Positions 10,998 to 21,235 of a stretch of 64,000 bases of DNA are shown here, piece after piece (the stretch's first letter is position 1; each line of letters starts with the position of its first letter). The position numbers and the translations under genes were made by a program. The notes under the pieces are model-generated. The model saw nothing but the letters and a program-made list of their open reading frames with translations, made no database searches and was not told the origin of the DNA. Source of the stretch: Fallopia convolvulus. Lineage: Eukaryota > Streptophyta > Magnoliopsida > Caryophyllales > Polygonaceae. The stretch spans positions 5,689,338 to 5,753,337 of the forward strand of contig OZ024735.1 of assembly GCA_964016875.1 (NCBI GenBank), written 5' to 3'.

Positions 10998-11393
10998 AGT
11001 CTTGATCTAGTTTCGTGGACGAAACTCTTCTAAGGAGGTGCTACTGTAACGACCCACACTTTCGTATGGATTTCCTACTTAAGTTGAAGATAGTTTCGCG
11101 GACGAAACTCTTTTAAGGGGGTATTATTGTAATGACCCTCATTTTTCGTATGAACTTCCTAGTTGAACGACCCACATTAGTCTTGATCTAGTTTCGTGGA
11201 CGAAACTCTTCTAAGGAGGTGCTACTGTAACGACCCACATTTTCGTATGGATTTCCTACTTAAGTTGAAGATAGTTTCGCGGACGAAACTCTTTTAAGGG
11301 GGTATTATTGTAATGACCCTCATTTTTCGTATGAACTTCCTAGTTGAGTTTAAGCTAGTTTCGTGGACGAAACTATTTTTAAGAGGGTACTAT
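10998..11393 (+). repeat. Tandem array of polypurine-tract/LTR-start modules
   Basis: About five units of roughly 84 bp. Each has GTTTCGTGGACGAAACT, a purine-rich tract (AAGGGGGTA or AGGAGGTG), then TGTAA(T/C)GACCC as at the LTR start, then CTTCCTAGTTGA. Units 1-2 are repeated as units 3-4, separated by a 13-bp remnant. A sixth unit forms the first ~85 bp of the 3' LTR. The GTTTCGNGGACGAAAC stretch is a near-perfect inverted repeat. The array multiplies the sites at which plus-strand DNA synthesis could start. Confidence 0.85.
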
Positions 11394-13885
11394 TGTAATG
11401 ACCCTCATTTTTCATAGAAACTTCCTAGTTGAGTTTAAGCTAGTTCGGGGGACCAAACTATTTTTAAGGGGGTACTATTGTAATATACCTCATTTCTTAT
11501 AATGGGTAAAAATGTAATTTTATATTTTCCTTTAATATATTAAAATATTTCCATAATTTATTTCTTAAAGTTATAAGGTTATTTTATAAGTTTAAGACTA
11601 TATTGAAGGTTACAAAAAAATTATTGTCTCATATTATAAATATTAATTGTGAACCATAAGAATTATGGTTTTATGATTATTATAATATGATAAAGTGTAA
11701 CCATGACTAATATGATTCTTATTTATTATTTAAAACTATAAGAGAATAATTATAAGCGATAAAACTTATGAAGAAGTATTACAATAATAAATGCTTTTAA
11801 GCTAAAAGTTTTAATAAAATAAGTTAGTAAAGGTCATATGATATTTAATTGAGTTATTGGAAGTCCACAAGTCAAGGTGAAAGGGATATCTTTATCACTT
11901 TTAGAAAACTAGAGGGGTTGTTTGTGCAATTTTCCGAAAATGGATTGAAGAACTCAAGGCTTGTCTTCAACCTTGAACCCGAAACTTCAATTGATCATAA
12001 CCTCTTTGTTTCTCAACGGATTTTCGATTCGAAAGATGTTTCGAAAAGCCCATGACATGTTCTATCTAAACCCTAAATCAATTTGAGGAAATGAACTTGA
12101 ATGTGTATTTGGGCATACGATTAGTTCAAAAGTCGTGTCTATCCAAAGTGACTTGAATTTGGTCTAATTAATGAGGTTTATCCATTGATTTGCATGAGTA
12201 GGCATTGTGGGTGGATAAGAACTTAATAATGAAGCAATTGAATGAGTGGATTGATACAAATTCATTACCGAAATTGATTACAGAGGAATGGGAAAAACGC
12301 TTGTTTGAGAGAATAGCTTCGGTTTCAATTTACAACGTCGTTTCAAGCTCTTTTTGGATGCTATAAAATCCCATTGTGTGGAGATCATTATCATCTACCA
12401 TTCATCTTCACATATCATCTCTCAAAAACGCCGTTTTGCAGCCCAAAATTTCGATTACAAACGGTTCCTTGTCCACGTTCAAAAACAGGGGAGTCGGTCG
12501 GTTTTTGGGATTTTTCTCATTCTACACTCAACTAAAATTAGTTCCGAAACCAGATCCATACTCTACACAAAATTCCCTACGAAAATCTATATTTACACGT
12601 CCAAATCCATCCTCTAAGGTGTTCAAAACTTCAATCGAATACTCAACTTATGCCCAGAAAATCTGACCGACATATCCTCAGTAAAACGTGAATATCTCCT
12701 TCATTTCTCAACCTTTTTACGATCCATTTAAACCAATGTAAACTAGACTTCGAGACGGTTCTAGGGATACCAATCATGTCTCAATCCGTTGCCGGACCAT
12801 CGAGAACGAGTCCGCTGAATTCACCTCTGTTTTGTTGGGCTGCTGCTGCGTGTGAGGGGAGAAGAGATGGACGAGGCCAGCGGGCGCGACCCGGCCCGTC
12901 CGACCCTCCCTTGGTCTATTGGGTATTTTATGGAACAAGTTTGAGTCGTTTCTCGAGTGATCGTCTTTCCAAGGCAAGTGAACTCGATTCCTTTTCCGCA
13001 TTCGTTTCTAAGCATGATTTATATCATGACGTTTTTAATATATGTTGGGAACTTCTGTGTGAATAAAATTGGACTTAGGATTGTATTAGATTCCTAGATT
13101 TAATGACTGTTATTCCTAGTCATACTTTAGGCTGCATTAGTTACGGATGTAGGCCTTATTGCTCTGTGATGCTGTGTGTATATTTATTTAAGCTCCATTG
13201 TAAGGAGACGGACGTAAAGTATTATGACATATATTATATAATAATTAATTCTCGATAGGTCGTTTTAAGAAAAAAAACCTAGCTAAGGTCATGACCCATA
13301 TCCCTCAACCGCTGAGGGGTGTTCCCACTTTTTAAGTACCATGGGACGTAGGTGCCCGTATAATCTTATTAAGTATTCCGAGTAATTCCGTGGGGTCGTA
13401 ACCCACATTCTGTTCCTACTTAAAAAGTATGCTTAATCTCAAGTGGAATGATATTGTGATTCTTAAAATTGGTAGAGATTAAATAGGCGCCCGTTGGCGA
13501 CAATTAAAATGATAGGTAGGCTAGTACAAAATGGAATGCCATCCTCGCTCTCGGGTTCCGTGGTCATCTGGTTCCAATCTAAATTCGCACAACACGTATG
13601 CGGTGAGGCTGGTTGAGGTGCGCGGGGTCAACGAGAGTTTAATGAACTGACTATAACGATTTGTGTGTAACAACGTTCCCAACATATTTGCATTAAAAGT
13701 CCGAGGTGTCACCTTTGATGACGATCTCATCTTAACCCTTTCGAAAGCTCATAACGTTTTCTTGGAAGGAGGTAGCTAATGGGTTTCGACCGGCTTTAAT
13801 TCGTATTCTGATACCCGTAACTACGCTCTTTTCCTAAATAAGAACCACCTTAGAAAACCCACTTGCTTAGTCTGTCACAAGACTA

Positions 13886-13902
13886 ACCCGACCGTTTATT
13901 TT
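13886..13902. repeat. Target site duplication of the LINE, left copy
   Basis: ACCCGACCGTTTATTTT at 13886-13902 is repeated exactly at 16663-16679. Element C's other LTR has this sequence once (near 7154-7170), confirming a 15-17 bp duplication. Its T-rich end overlaps the poly-A tail, so one or two bases are ambiguous. Confidence 0.9.
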
Positions 13903-16662
13903 TTTTTGCTGTGAAGCGGTAAATTCGGATTAAAAGAAAATATTCACCTCAAAGAGGTGTTACAAGCAACCACATTTCCAAACCATATCCATGGAAAGCA
14001 TAAAAACTTCCAAAAACAATCAAACAACAGAAACGTAAAGGACAAGCATGCAAGCTCTCCTAACACGCAAACCAACAATGCACCAAACAACAAGCAACAC
14101 CACTAAACAAGATTAGACATAACTACGCATCCGGAAGGCGAGTTTGGCCCCACACCGTGCTCCTCGTAACACGCCCCGGAGGATCCCCGGGCCATTTGGA
14201 GCGTGCTCGGAGCGCAAGGAGAACGCACCGCCTAGGAGGAGATCTCTTCCTCTTGGCCTTGCCTTCATCTTGTTCCTCAACTTGAGGTTCTTTTCTTGAA
14301 TCTACAGAAGCTTTAGAATCCGAAATACTCACCTCTGAATTCTTATCATCTTTGCTAGAATTTCCACAAGAACTACTATCAAGGGTGTTTATTGAATCAT
14401 TTGCCGAGCTGGCAGAATCCTTGTACAAGTCCTGATCTTGATTGTTCTCATCCTCAACCATTTCGTCATCTTGCCCTATCTCAATGATCTTCTCCGAAAC
14501 CAGATTAGGGTGCTTCTTCTTTGAATTCTTCTTACGCTTAGATTTCTTTCTTGGAGGCTCACTAGACGGAGAAGATTCCTCAACATTCTGATCAGCCTTT
14601 GTTTGGTGAAGATCCATCTTGTCCTTGCCCTTGTCTACCAAGGGCCGCACCACATTGTGCTCTGGCACAGTCTGATCCTTAGGCGCGGCTAAAGGCACCG
14701 GCTCAACATCACCCAAAGGCACGGTCGGTGGGTTCGGCTGCGCAACATCACCATCCACAACCTTTGCAACCTTTCCCTGTCTCCTAGCATGGACTCCAAC
14801 ATCAGCTCGTTTGTCTTTGAAAGAACAATTCTCAAGAGCGTGGCCAAAGGAACAACATTGCTTGCAAAAAAGGGGCTCATTTTCAATTAAGCATGAGCAA
14901 TCAATCGATGTACCCTCATCAAAGTCTATTCCCACCTCCCGAGTAATATCATTTGCAAAATTTATTTCAACTAGGACTCTAGCATACGAGCCCCGTTTTC
15001 TCCCATCGGTAACCGGATCAACATATAGAGGTTTACCAATATAAGAGGCCACACGACCAATCAAGTCATATGTCCAAAAGAGTTGAGACAAACCATAAAT
15101 TCTAACCCAAAGTGGTATAGTAGCTACATTCCGGCGATTGAAAGCAAACTTATCAGGAATGTGTTGGAGAAGCAATGGTTTACCATGAATGAAGTACGGT
15201 CCCCCACGAAGCACCTTATCACAATCCTCCTCAGACTCAAATTGGAAGATAATCCATCCTTCTTCTTCTCTAAACCTGCTTTTCACACCCTAATTCTTGG
15301 CTAGTTCTCGGATCATAAAGTTACCAGGGTAAAAACCAACATACTGCCCTAGCAATGCCCATCCCCAGACCTCATGCGCAGGCAAACCTTCAGACACTTT
15401 AATGGAAACACGTGATGATGTCGGAGGAGTGTAAGAAAGCTTACCACCAAGGCCCGAATTCATGAATAGTTTCTTTACTCTATCAGCTCGTTCTCTAGCC
15501 CTTAATGCAGCACCATCATACCCATGTTTAGCACTAGCATTCCTAGCAATATTGGCGTAGGACATGCCACCAGCCCTACTACTAGTTCCAACATGGTCAG
15601 ATCGATCCAAGTTCGAGGTGCGGGTGTTCTTAACCTGATTAGCTTGTGTCAAACCTTGTGCATCAGCCGGAGCATCAGCAACGTGCAATGGCACGACCGG
15701 TTCTGCAGCACCAACGGTAGTCGCAAAGATCGTAGCATGTGCAGCATCGCTCGGCAGAGAAGTTGAGGTTCGAAGACCCTTGGCACCAGGGATCCGGCTT
15801 TGCGCATCAGCACCAGTCGTACGCTGCGCATCAGTAACGCGTCCTGGCGTGGATGTCCCAGAGCTAGCGTAATTTTGGCCACGACTCAAGTTGTGATGAT
15901 CCTTAGCCCCAGCGATTATGCCAGTTTGCGGTACAGCGGAATTAGGGTTCGGCATGGCGCGATGCGACTGGGACTCCGCATTAGGGTTTGGTGAATGGCT
16001 GCGATCCTCAGCCGCCGAAGACGACTCATTAGGGCTACTAGACATCGACTGAGAAGGATCATCCGAGTCATAATCCGAATCTTGCTTAGCATCACCACCC
16101 ATGAACGACTGCTCGAAATTTTCAACCAAAGAAAATTCAAGAACATCACCAATAGTAGTATTGGAGGGGATAGTGCCGCTACTTGGAATAGCAACCTTAG
16201 ACTTGTTCTTCATTACGCTTTTCTTAACAGCATCGGCCATGGTGGCCTCCATGAATTCATCTAAACCATCGAAAACATCAACAACCTTTGGATCATTGAA
16301 CTTCTTGTATTTTAGGGTAGGGGATATTGAATTTCTCTTCTTCTTACCCATAACGACTCAAATCAAATAAGCCACCATAGTAAGAAGACCGACGTGGGAC
16401 TCCGGCACCAAACCCTAGCGAGAAGGAGTGGCGGCACGAATTAGGGTTAACGAAAAAGATGCGAACACGGGCAAGGGTTAGACTTGGACTCCAATCCGGC
16501 ACCGGTTCGTGAGGATATCCGGCACGGATGATGCGCGAGGGGCTCGTGAGGAGCACCCTCGCCGGAGCAAGGCCGGAGAAGGAAGACGAGGCTTCGGAAA
16601 TCGCCCTAGGAGTCGAACTTACTGAGAGCTACTACTGAGAGCTCTTTCTTACTGAGAGCTCT
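13903..16662 (-). mobile_element. Non-autonomous L1-type LINE, ORF1 only
   Basis: A 2.76 kb minus-strand insertion with a long target duplication and a poly-A tail (T run at the left end), the marks of target-primed reverse transcription. The 5' end (right side) has a short tandem repeat of CTGAGAGCTCT. It carries an ORF1 reading frame, then about 220 bp of 3' UTR, with no endonuclease or reverse transcriptase ORF2 between. The coding end and the tail are both present, so the missing ORF2 is an internal deletion and not the usual 5' truncation. Confidence 0.88.
14123..16351 (-). pseudogene. LINE ORF1 (DUF4283 plus zinc knuckle), one in-frame stop
   Basis: ORF1 proteins of plant L1 elements bind the element RNA and act as chaperones in the ribonucleoprotein. 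The frame opens at 16351 and runs 353 codons to a TAG at 15290-15292. It then continues in the same frame to 14123, about 742 codons in all. The N-terminal half is polar and low-complexity. Around the stop lies a DUF4283-like domain (VWGWALLGQYVGFYPGNF before it, FQFESEEDCDKVLRGGPYF after it), followed by VWVRIYGL-type and IGKPLYVD motifs. A CCHC-like zinc knuckle with C-x2-C-x4-H-x4-C spacing (CKQCCSFGHALENC) follows. The C-terminus is Lys/Ser-rich. The single stop in an otherwise open frame suggests recent decay or occasional readthrough. The family call is firm and activity is unknown. Confidence 0.85.
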
Positions 16663-17141
16663 ACCCGACCGTTTATTTTCCTTGCATGGTCGGTTGGTGT
16701 CAACCGTATTTCTCGTCGCGGCACATCAAGCTATCTTTCCATTCAGGTTGGGAGAAGTATGTTAGAGATGGGGCGAGCTGCAGTTGGATAATCTGTTAAA
16801 AGTTACAAGGTCAACTATATTTTCGAGTTTAAGTTAAATGTGACTAGGGTTTTATTCCTAGATAATGTATAGGCGCAAGAGTGATCGTCTTTATGTAATT
16901 TCAAATACAACATTTCATGAATCTTCCGCTGTAAGGTTTTGGTCTCCATTATGAGGAGAATTTCAATAAAAGAAAAAAAAATTATATCTCACTTTTATCC
17001 AATATTATGTTTCAATTGGTTTAATTTATTATAATTAATTGTATTAATTATTCGGATTCAAGCCTAGGGTGGCTTTGGAGTTCAAATCCGAGGTCACTGG
17101 CGTGTGACATTCCCGACGTAAAATTGGGGTGTTACAGACCT

Positions 17142-18992
17142 TGTGTGTAAACTATTTTAATAATAATATTAGTGAACTTAAATAATCTAGATACACATTT
17201 GTTGGTGGATTAAAAGGCCTTTATTTAATCTTTTTACCTTTCATGTCAATAATTAAGAATTTATTAATACTTTTGAAAATAAATATTTTTAACAACTTAG
17301 TACTTAATAAAAAGTATAAGAAATAATATGGATTTAACCAAATTATGTAAATATTAATAGTAAGTTTAAAAAGAGAATTCTTGGATTTTCAACTCTTGCA
17401 TAAAATTTTATACAAATATAATTAGTTTTATAAAGTTATTTTAAAATCTTATATTCGAGAATAATAATCGAGGATTATTTTTATTTAACACCTCCACCTA
17501 AATTATTATTTAAATAATTTACCTTTTCATAAATTCTCTTATAAAAAAGGAAAATAAGAGAAAACAAAACCTTAGCAGAGATAAGGAATTTTAATAAAAA
17601 TTCTCACATTATCTCTCGTGTCGTTAGGTCGAGGTCTCAATTCCGTCTAAGCCATCGAATTCCGTGTCGTTCGAAAGTATACACTCGCAAATTAAGGCAA
17701 GTGGAATTTCCCCTTGTAGCCTTATATATTCATTTCGTGAAATTTCTCGATGTTGGGAACAACTTGTTTGCTAAGTAATAAACGAACCTAGGAATATCGA
17801 TTGTTAGATATAATGACCCCACTGTTATCGTTATTCCGCTATTTAATATTTGGTAGGACTATTATGTTAGTTTTGTTGTGGCCTTGATTGTTTACGGTCT
17901 CGTTAAGAGAACGGTTACGAACGAACTAGTGAGGGGTGCGGGATTAACCCGACGCCTCTATGTAACTTACTAAGTCGTATGCCTCTACGCTTAAAGTACG
18001 ACTTTCAGTGTCATTATCCATGTCCGCTCCGATTGCAAGGAGGGATGAGTGGCACTCTAGCTAAGTGTAGGAAACCGAGTTTTCCCTTGGTGGTCCGGGC
18101 CATACAAGCCCCCACCCCCTTTAAAAAATCATTAACGTAATCAATATCTTTTCGTCGCGATATATGATAAGTGCCAATGCACATGTAAAAGACATCAAAA
18201 CTGGACCGGTCTCAAATGATCGATCCGGCTCTCGGTCCGCTTAGGGCGCGAGAGGTTTTTAAACTTGCTTGAATTAATAACGTTCCCAACATACTTTCTA
18301 CTCTAAAAGAAGTTTACAATCTAGTAGCTCTTCTATCGACTAACGAGCTTCCTCCGCTAGAGATACACTCTTCTCCGTTCCGATAAGCCCCACATAAAGA
18401 CATATACCTTAAAACATATCCCGATAAGATATCTCGAATATTATAAATTACCAAAATACCCTTGAGAAGTTCCGTTCTCACTTGCTTAGTCTCCTTAGAA
18501 TAATTCCCCACTTCCGCATTTTTGCCTGGTATTTCTCGCCCTTCGCGACTAATGCTAGATTGTAGGATTGTACACCAAAGTTTTGAAGACGAAGTCTAGA
18601 AGGCGAGAATCAAAGGTCAAGACAAGACGACGTTGAAGGAAGGAAGGAATTCTCATAAGAGCGAGGCATTCCGAAGATAGTGCACGAGCTCTTCCCTTTT
18701 TAAAACCAAGCAAATCATCATCACATGAGTTGTCTTGGGAAAACATACTTGTATTTTTAATTACGTCTTTTAAACCCTTTCTAAATGAGCTTTACTTTCC
18801 GCTGCTACATCATTTGTAAACAACTCTCAATGTAATGAACGAAAGTTCTTATCAATGAATAAAATTCCGCTTTTAGTCAATTTCATCTCTAATTACATTT
18901 AATTAAATTATTTAAAGCCTTGGGTGACTTTGGACGGTAAAATCCGAGGTCACTGGCGGTAATACCAAATGTTGCAAAATAGGGGTGTTACA
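17142..18992 (+). repeat. Element A 5' LTR, second part
   Basis: Continues A's 5' LTR after element C and aligns with about 32403-34264. It ends GGGGTGTTACA, immediately followed by the primer binding site. Short frames on the minus strand (18314-18511, 18555-18746) have no domain. Confidence 0.92.
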
Positions 18993-18996
18993 ATTA

Positions 18997-19008
18997 TGGT
19001 ATCAGAGC
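18997..19008 (+). promoter_or_regulatory. Primer binding site of element A (tRNA-iMet)
   Basis: TGGTATCAGAGC, an exact match to the canonical initiator-Met tRNA primer site, begins four bases after the LTR end. It establishes plus-strand orientation for element A. Confidence 0.92.
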
Positions 19009-19419
19009 CGAACGTTTTGTTTTCGAAACCGAAAATTTTCAAAACCGAATATTTTCAAAAAAAAAGTCTTCGTTTTCAAACCAAAAAAAAAAACTTTGTT
19101 GTTAATTTTTTTTTTCTCTCTCCAACTTTAAGAAATATGTCTTTAAAATAAAGTTCATAATTTAGACAATCTTCTTAAGAACTTTAAAAATCCTTTAGGA
19201 AATATGTGTAAGTTAGAATTTTTTCCCAAGTTTCAAGTTTTACTTGATCTATTTCAAGAATAAAAATTCCCTCCAAGTAATTTAAAGAAATTTCTAAAGT
19301 TATCCACTTTCAGTGAAATCATTCTACTTACCAAGTCTTATTCGAAAGTTTTAAAAACAAAGTTCTACTAAAGAGTTATCCACTACTACAAAAATTGGCT
19401 ATTACCTCATAACATTTAA

Positions 19420-19660
19420 CCCAGGCGTTAATACTGCGAGCTATAAAATATCAAATTAAAATAACATCACACCAAATACACCGGGCTTTCAACGCCCGGT
19501 GTATTTGAACTATATTACAACGATATACACCGGATGTTGTAGGGTCCGGGGTATTTCGGGCATACAAATACACCAAACATGTGCAACCCGGAGTATTAGA
19601 TATTAAAGACAACAAATACATCGGGCGTTAATGGTCCGGTGTATTTGGACCTCGCAAATA
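19420..19660. repeat. CACTA left subterminal repeats
   Basis: Multiple copies in both orientations of a short motif around ACACCGGGC and CCGGTGTATTTG, with spacing of 20-60 bp, immediately inside the left terminal repeat. The motif is shared with the right end. These arrays are typically bound by CACTA-encoded proteins. Confidence 0.8.
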
Positions 19661-20470
19661 TGTCGAGTAAGTAGGACCACATAATAAAATGGAAAAAAAT
19701 TTGTTGGCCACTGGCACTATGGTTCGAACCAGAGACATTGTAATATATAGTGAAGGAACTAAATAACCACTGCACCACCGCACACATCACTTCTTTTGAA
19801 GGAAGATATTTATTATAAACAATTTACACAGAGTAAAGCAAAGGCAAGAGCAGCCTTGTCGTCCATGCTTGGTGTTGTGTGTAACGACGGGGACGTTGCT
19901 TTGAAATGGCATAACTTTTGAGTCGATAATCAGTTCAAGAAGTGTGAGTAGTCGTTTCGAAGGTCTAGAATTAAGCTACAGTGTGGTTGTGCTAAATTTA
20001 GGGAAGGCTTAAGGGATGGCCGCTGAATCTGGGTTAAACAAGACAGGGTTCCGACCTCGGGAGATTAAAATGGGTGTAACTTTGCGCTCGGTTATCGGAT
20101 TGGGGCGTATTATATATCAAAACAAAGCTCCCGACAATAAGGGGATATTCTTAGGGCCTAGTAGAATAGGAATTGAAAAAATGTCATTTAAGTCTCCAAA
20201 TCTGTGCTTTTCCGTTAAAAAAACACCCTAAAACGCCTTGATTTTGACCTTTTCTTGCAATTTGGCTTCTCTCGGTTCATGCTATCAGTTAGTTTGATGG
20301 ATCTATATTATAGTTTGAGTCAACAGCTTCGAAATGAGTGGTCATAGTAGCGAGACAGATGTTAGAGTGAAAAGTTATAACCTTTTTTACTTCTATCTAA
20401 GAAAAACTAAACGTCCCAGTTTCGACCTTTTCTTACAATATATGATATTGATATGGTGAACAAAAAGAGA

Positions 20471-20550
20471 ATTAGGGTTTAGGATTTTAGAATAGATTTC
20501 ATAATTTGGGATCTAGGGTTTTAGGGTTTGGGGTTTAGGGTTAAGTTTGA
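20471..20550 (+). repeat. Degenerate telomere-like (TTTAGGG) tract
   Basis: A cluster of TTTAGGG-like units (ATTAGGGTTTAGG, TCTAGGGTTTTAGGGTTTGGGG, GTTTAGGGTTAAG) interrupted by unrelated bases. It matches the plant telomere repeat in several places but is not a clean array. It may be a short interstitial telomeric relic or chance enrichment. Confidence 0.45.
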
Positions 20551-20961
20551 GTTTAAGGTTCATGGTTGGGGATTGTGGTTTGTGGTTTGTAAAAATAGAA
20601 AAAAAATGTAAAATCTAAGCTAACGGATAGTATAACATTTGTAATGAATAATCAAATTTCAAAAATGATTGGCGCAATAGCAGGATAAGGCGCGAGTTTA
20701 AAAATTTTAGGCTCCAATTTTAATTTTTGTCAAACAAAGCCTAAAACCAGTACTCGCCTATATGCTTAATTGCTCCTCCCATTTTATCCCCTTTGTATTC
20801 ATTCCCTTGTTTATCTTTCCTAATTCTCTAGCGAGCTTCAATTCGACGCTGACTACCACCCTCCTCCCATAAGCCCATCCACTCCACTCCCAATGTGGCC
20901 ACAACCGACATGCTCCAAGTGGGCCTTTCGACAACCCACTCTATAAGCCATCACCCTTGTT

Positions 20962-21060
20962 ACCCCACTACTAGAATGATGATTTTTAACGATAAAGTTA
21001 TAACGATAAAATGAAAAGTTTGTCGTTAAAAATGTATACATACCATTTAATAACAAGAAA
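20962..21060 (+). mobile_element. Possible isolated CACTA-type end inside the CACTA element
   Basis: CACTACTAGAATGATG followed by repeated motifs around TTTAACGATAAAG and GTCGTTAAAAA resembles the terminus and subterminal repeats of a second CACTA family. No matching opposite end was seen, so this could be a remnant of an older insertion or chance similarity. Confidence 0.35.
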
Positions 21061-21235
21061 TATGGGTGTTTCAGATAAAAAAAAAAGAAATATGGGTGTT
21101 GGTCGTAATAGGTATGATTCTAAACTACATAATTGGTCACAGTTAATGTTATTAAATAAATAAAAAATAAAAAATAACCCGTTATTAACTCGTTATTACT
21201 TACAGAACACGTCCTTAAAAATCAATTATAATTAG

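Larger units (their letters stand above)
4703..17136 (+). mobile_element. Element C: LARD-like LTR retrotransposon inside A's 5' LTR
   Basis: The LTRs are 4703-7626 (2924 bp) and 11394-17136 (about 2966 bp after removing a LINE and its duplication). Both start TGTAATGACC and end GGGGTGTTACA, and they are flanked by a 5-bp duplication with one mismatch. A primer site for initiator-Met tRNA follows the 5' LTR, and polypurine modules precede the 3' LTR. The 3.8 kb interior has no gag-pol. The overall design (very long LTRs, short non-coding interior) matches large retrotransposon derivatives. The primer site, LTR ends and an interior conserved block are shared with element A, so the two are probably related families mobilised by similar autonomous partners. 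Confidence 0.9.
11394..17136 (+). repeat. Element C 3' LTR, interrupted by a LINE
   Basis: Same sequence as 4703-7626 with small differences. It is continuous to 13902 and resumes at 16680 after the LINE and its duplication. It ends GGGGTGTTACA at 17136, followed by the target duplication copy GACCT (17137-17141). Confidence 0.9.

Noticed and set aside
19705..19800. GGTTCGAACC near 19721 as a possible tRNA gene
   Set aside because: Only a T-arm-like palindrome is present, with no acceptor stem, D-arm or anticodon arm. Such motifs are common in CACTA subterminal sequence.
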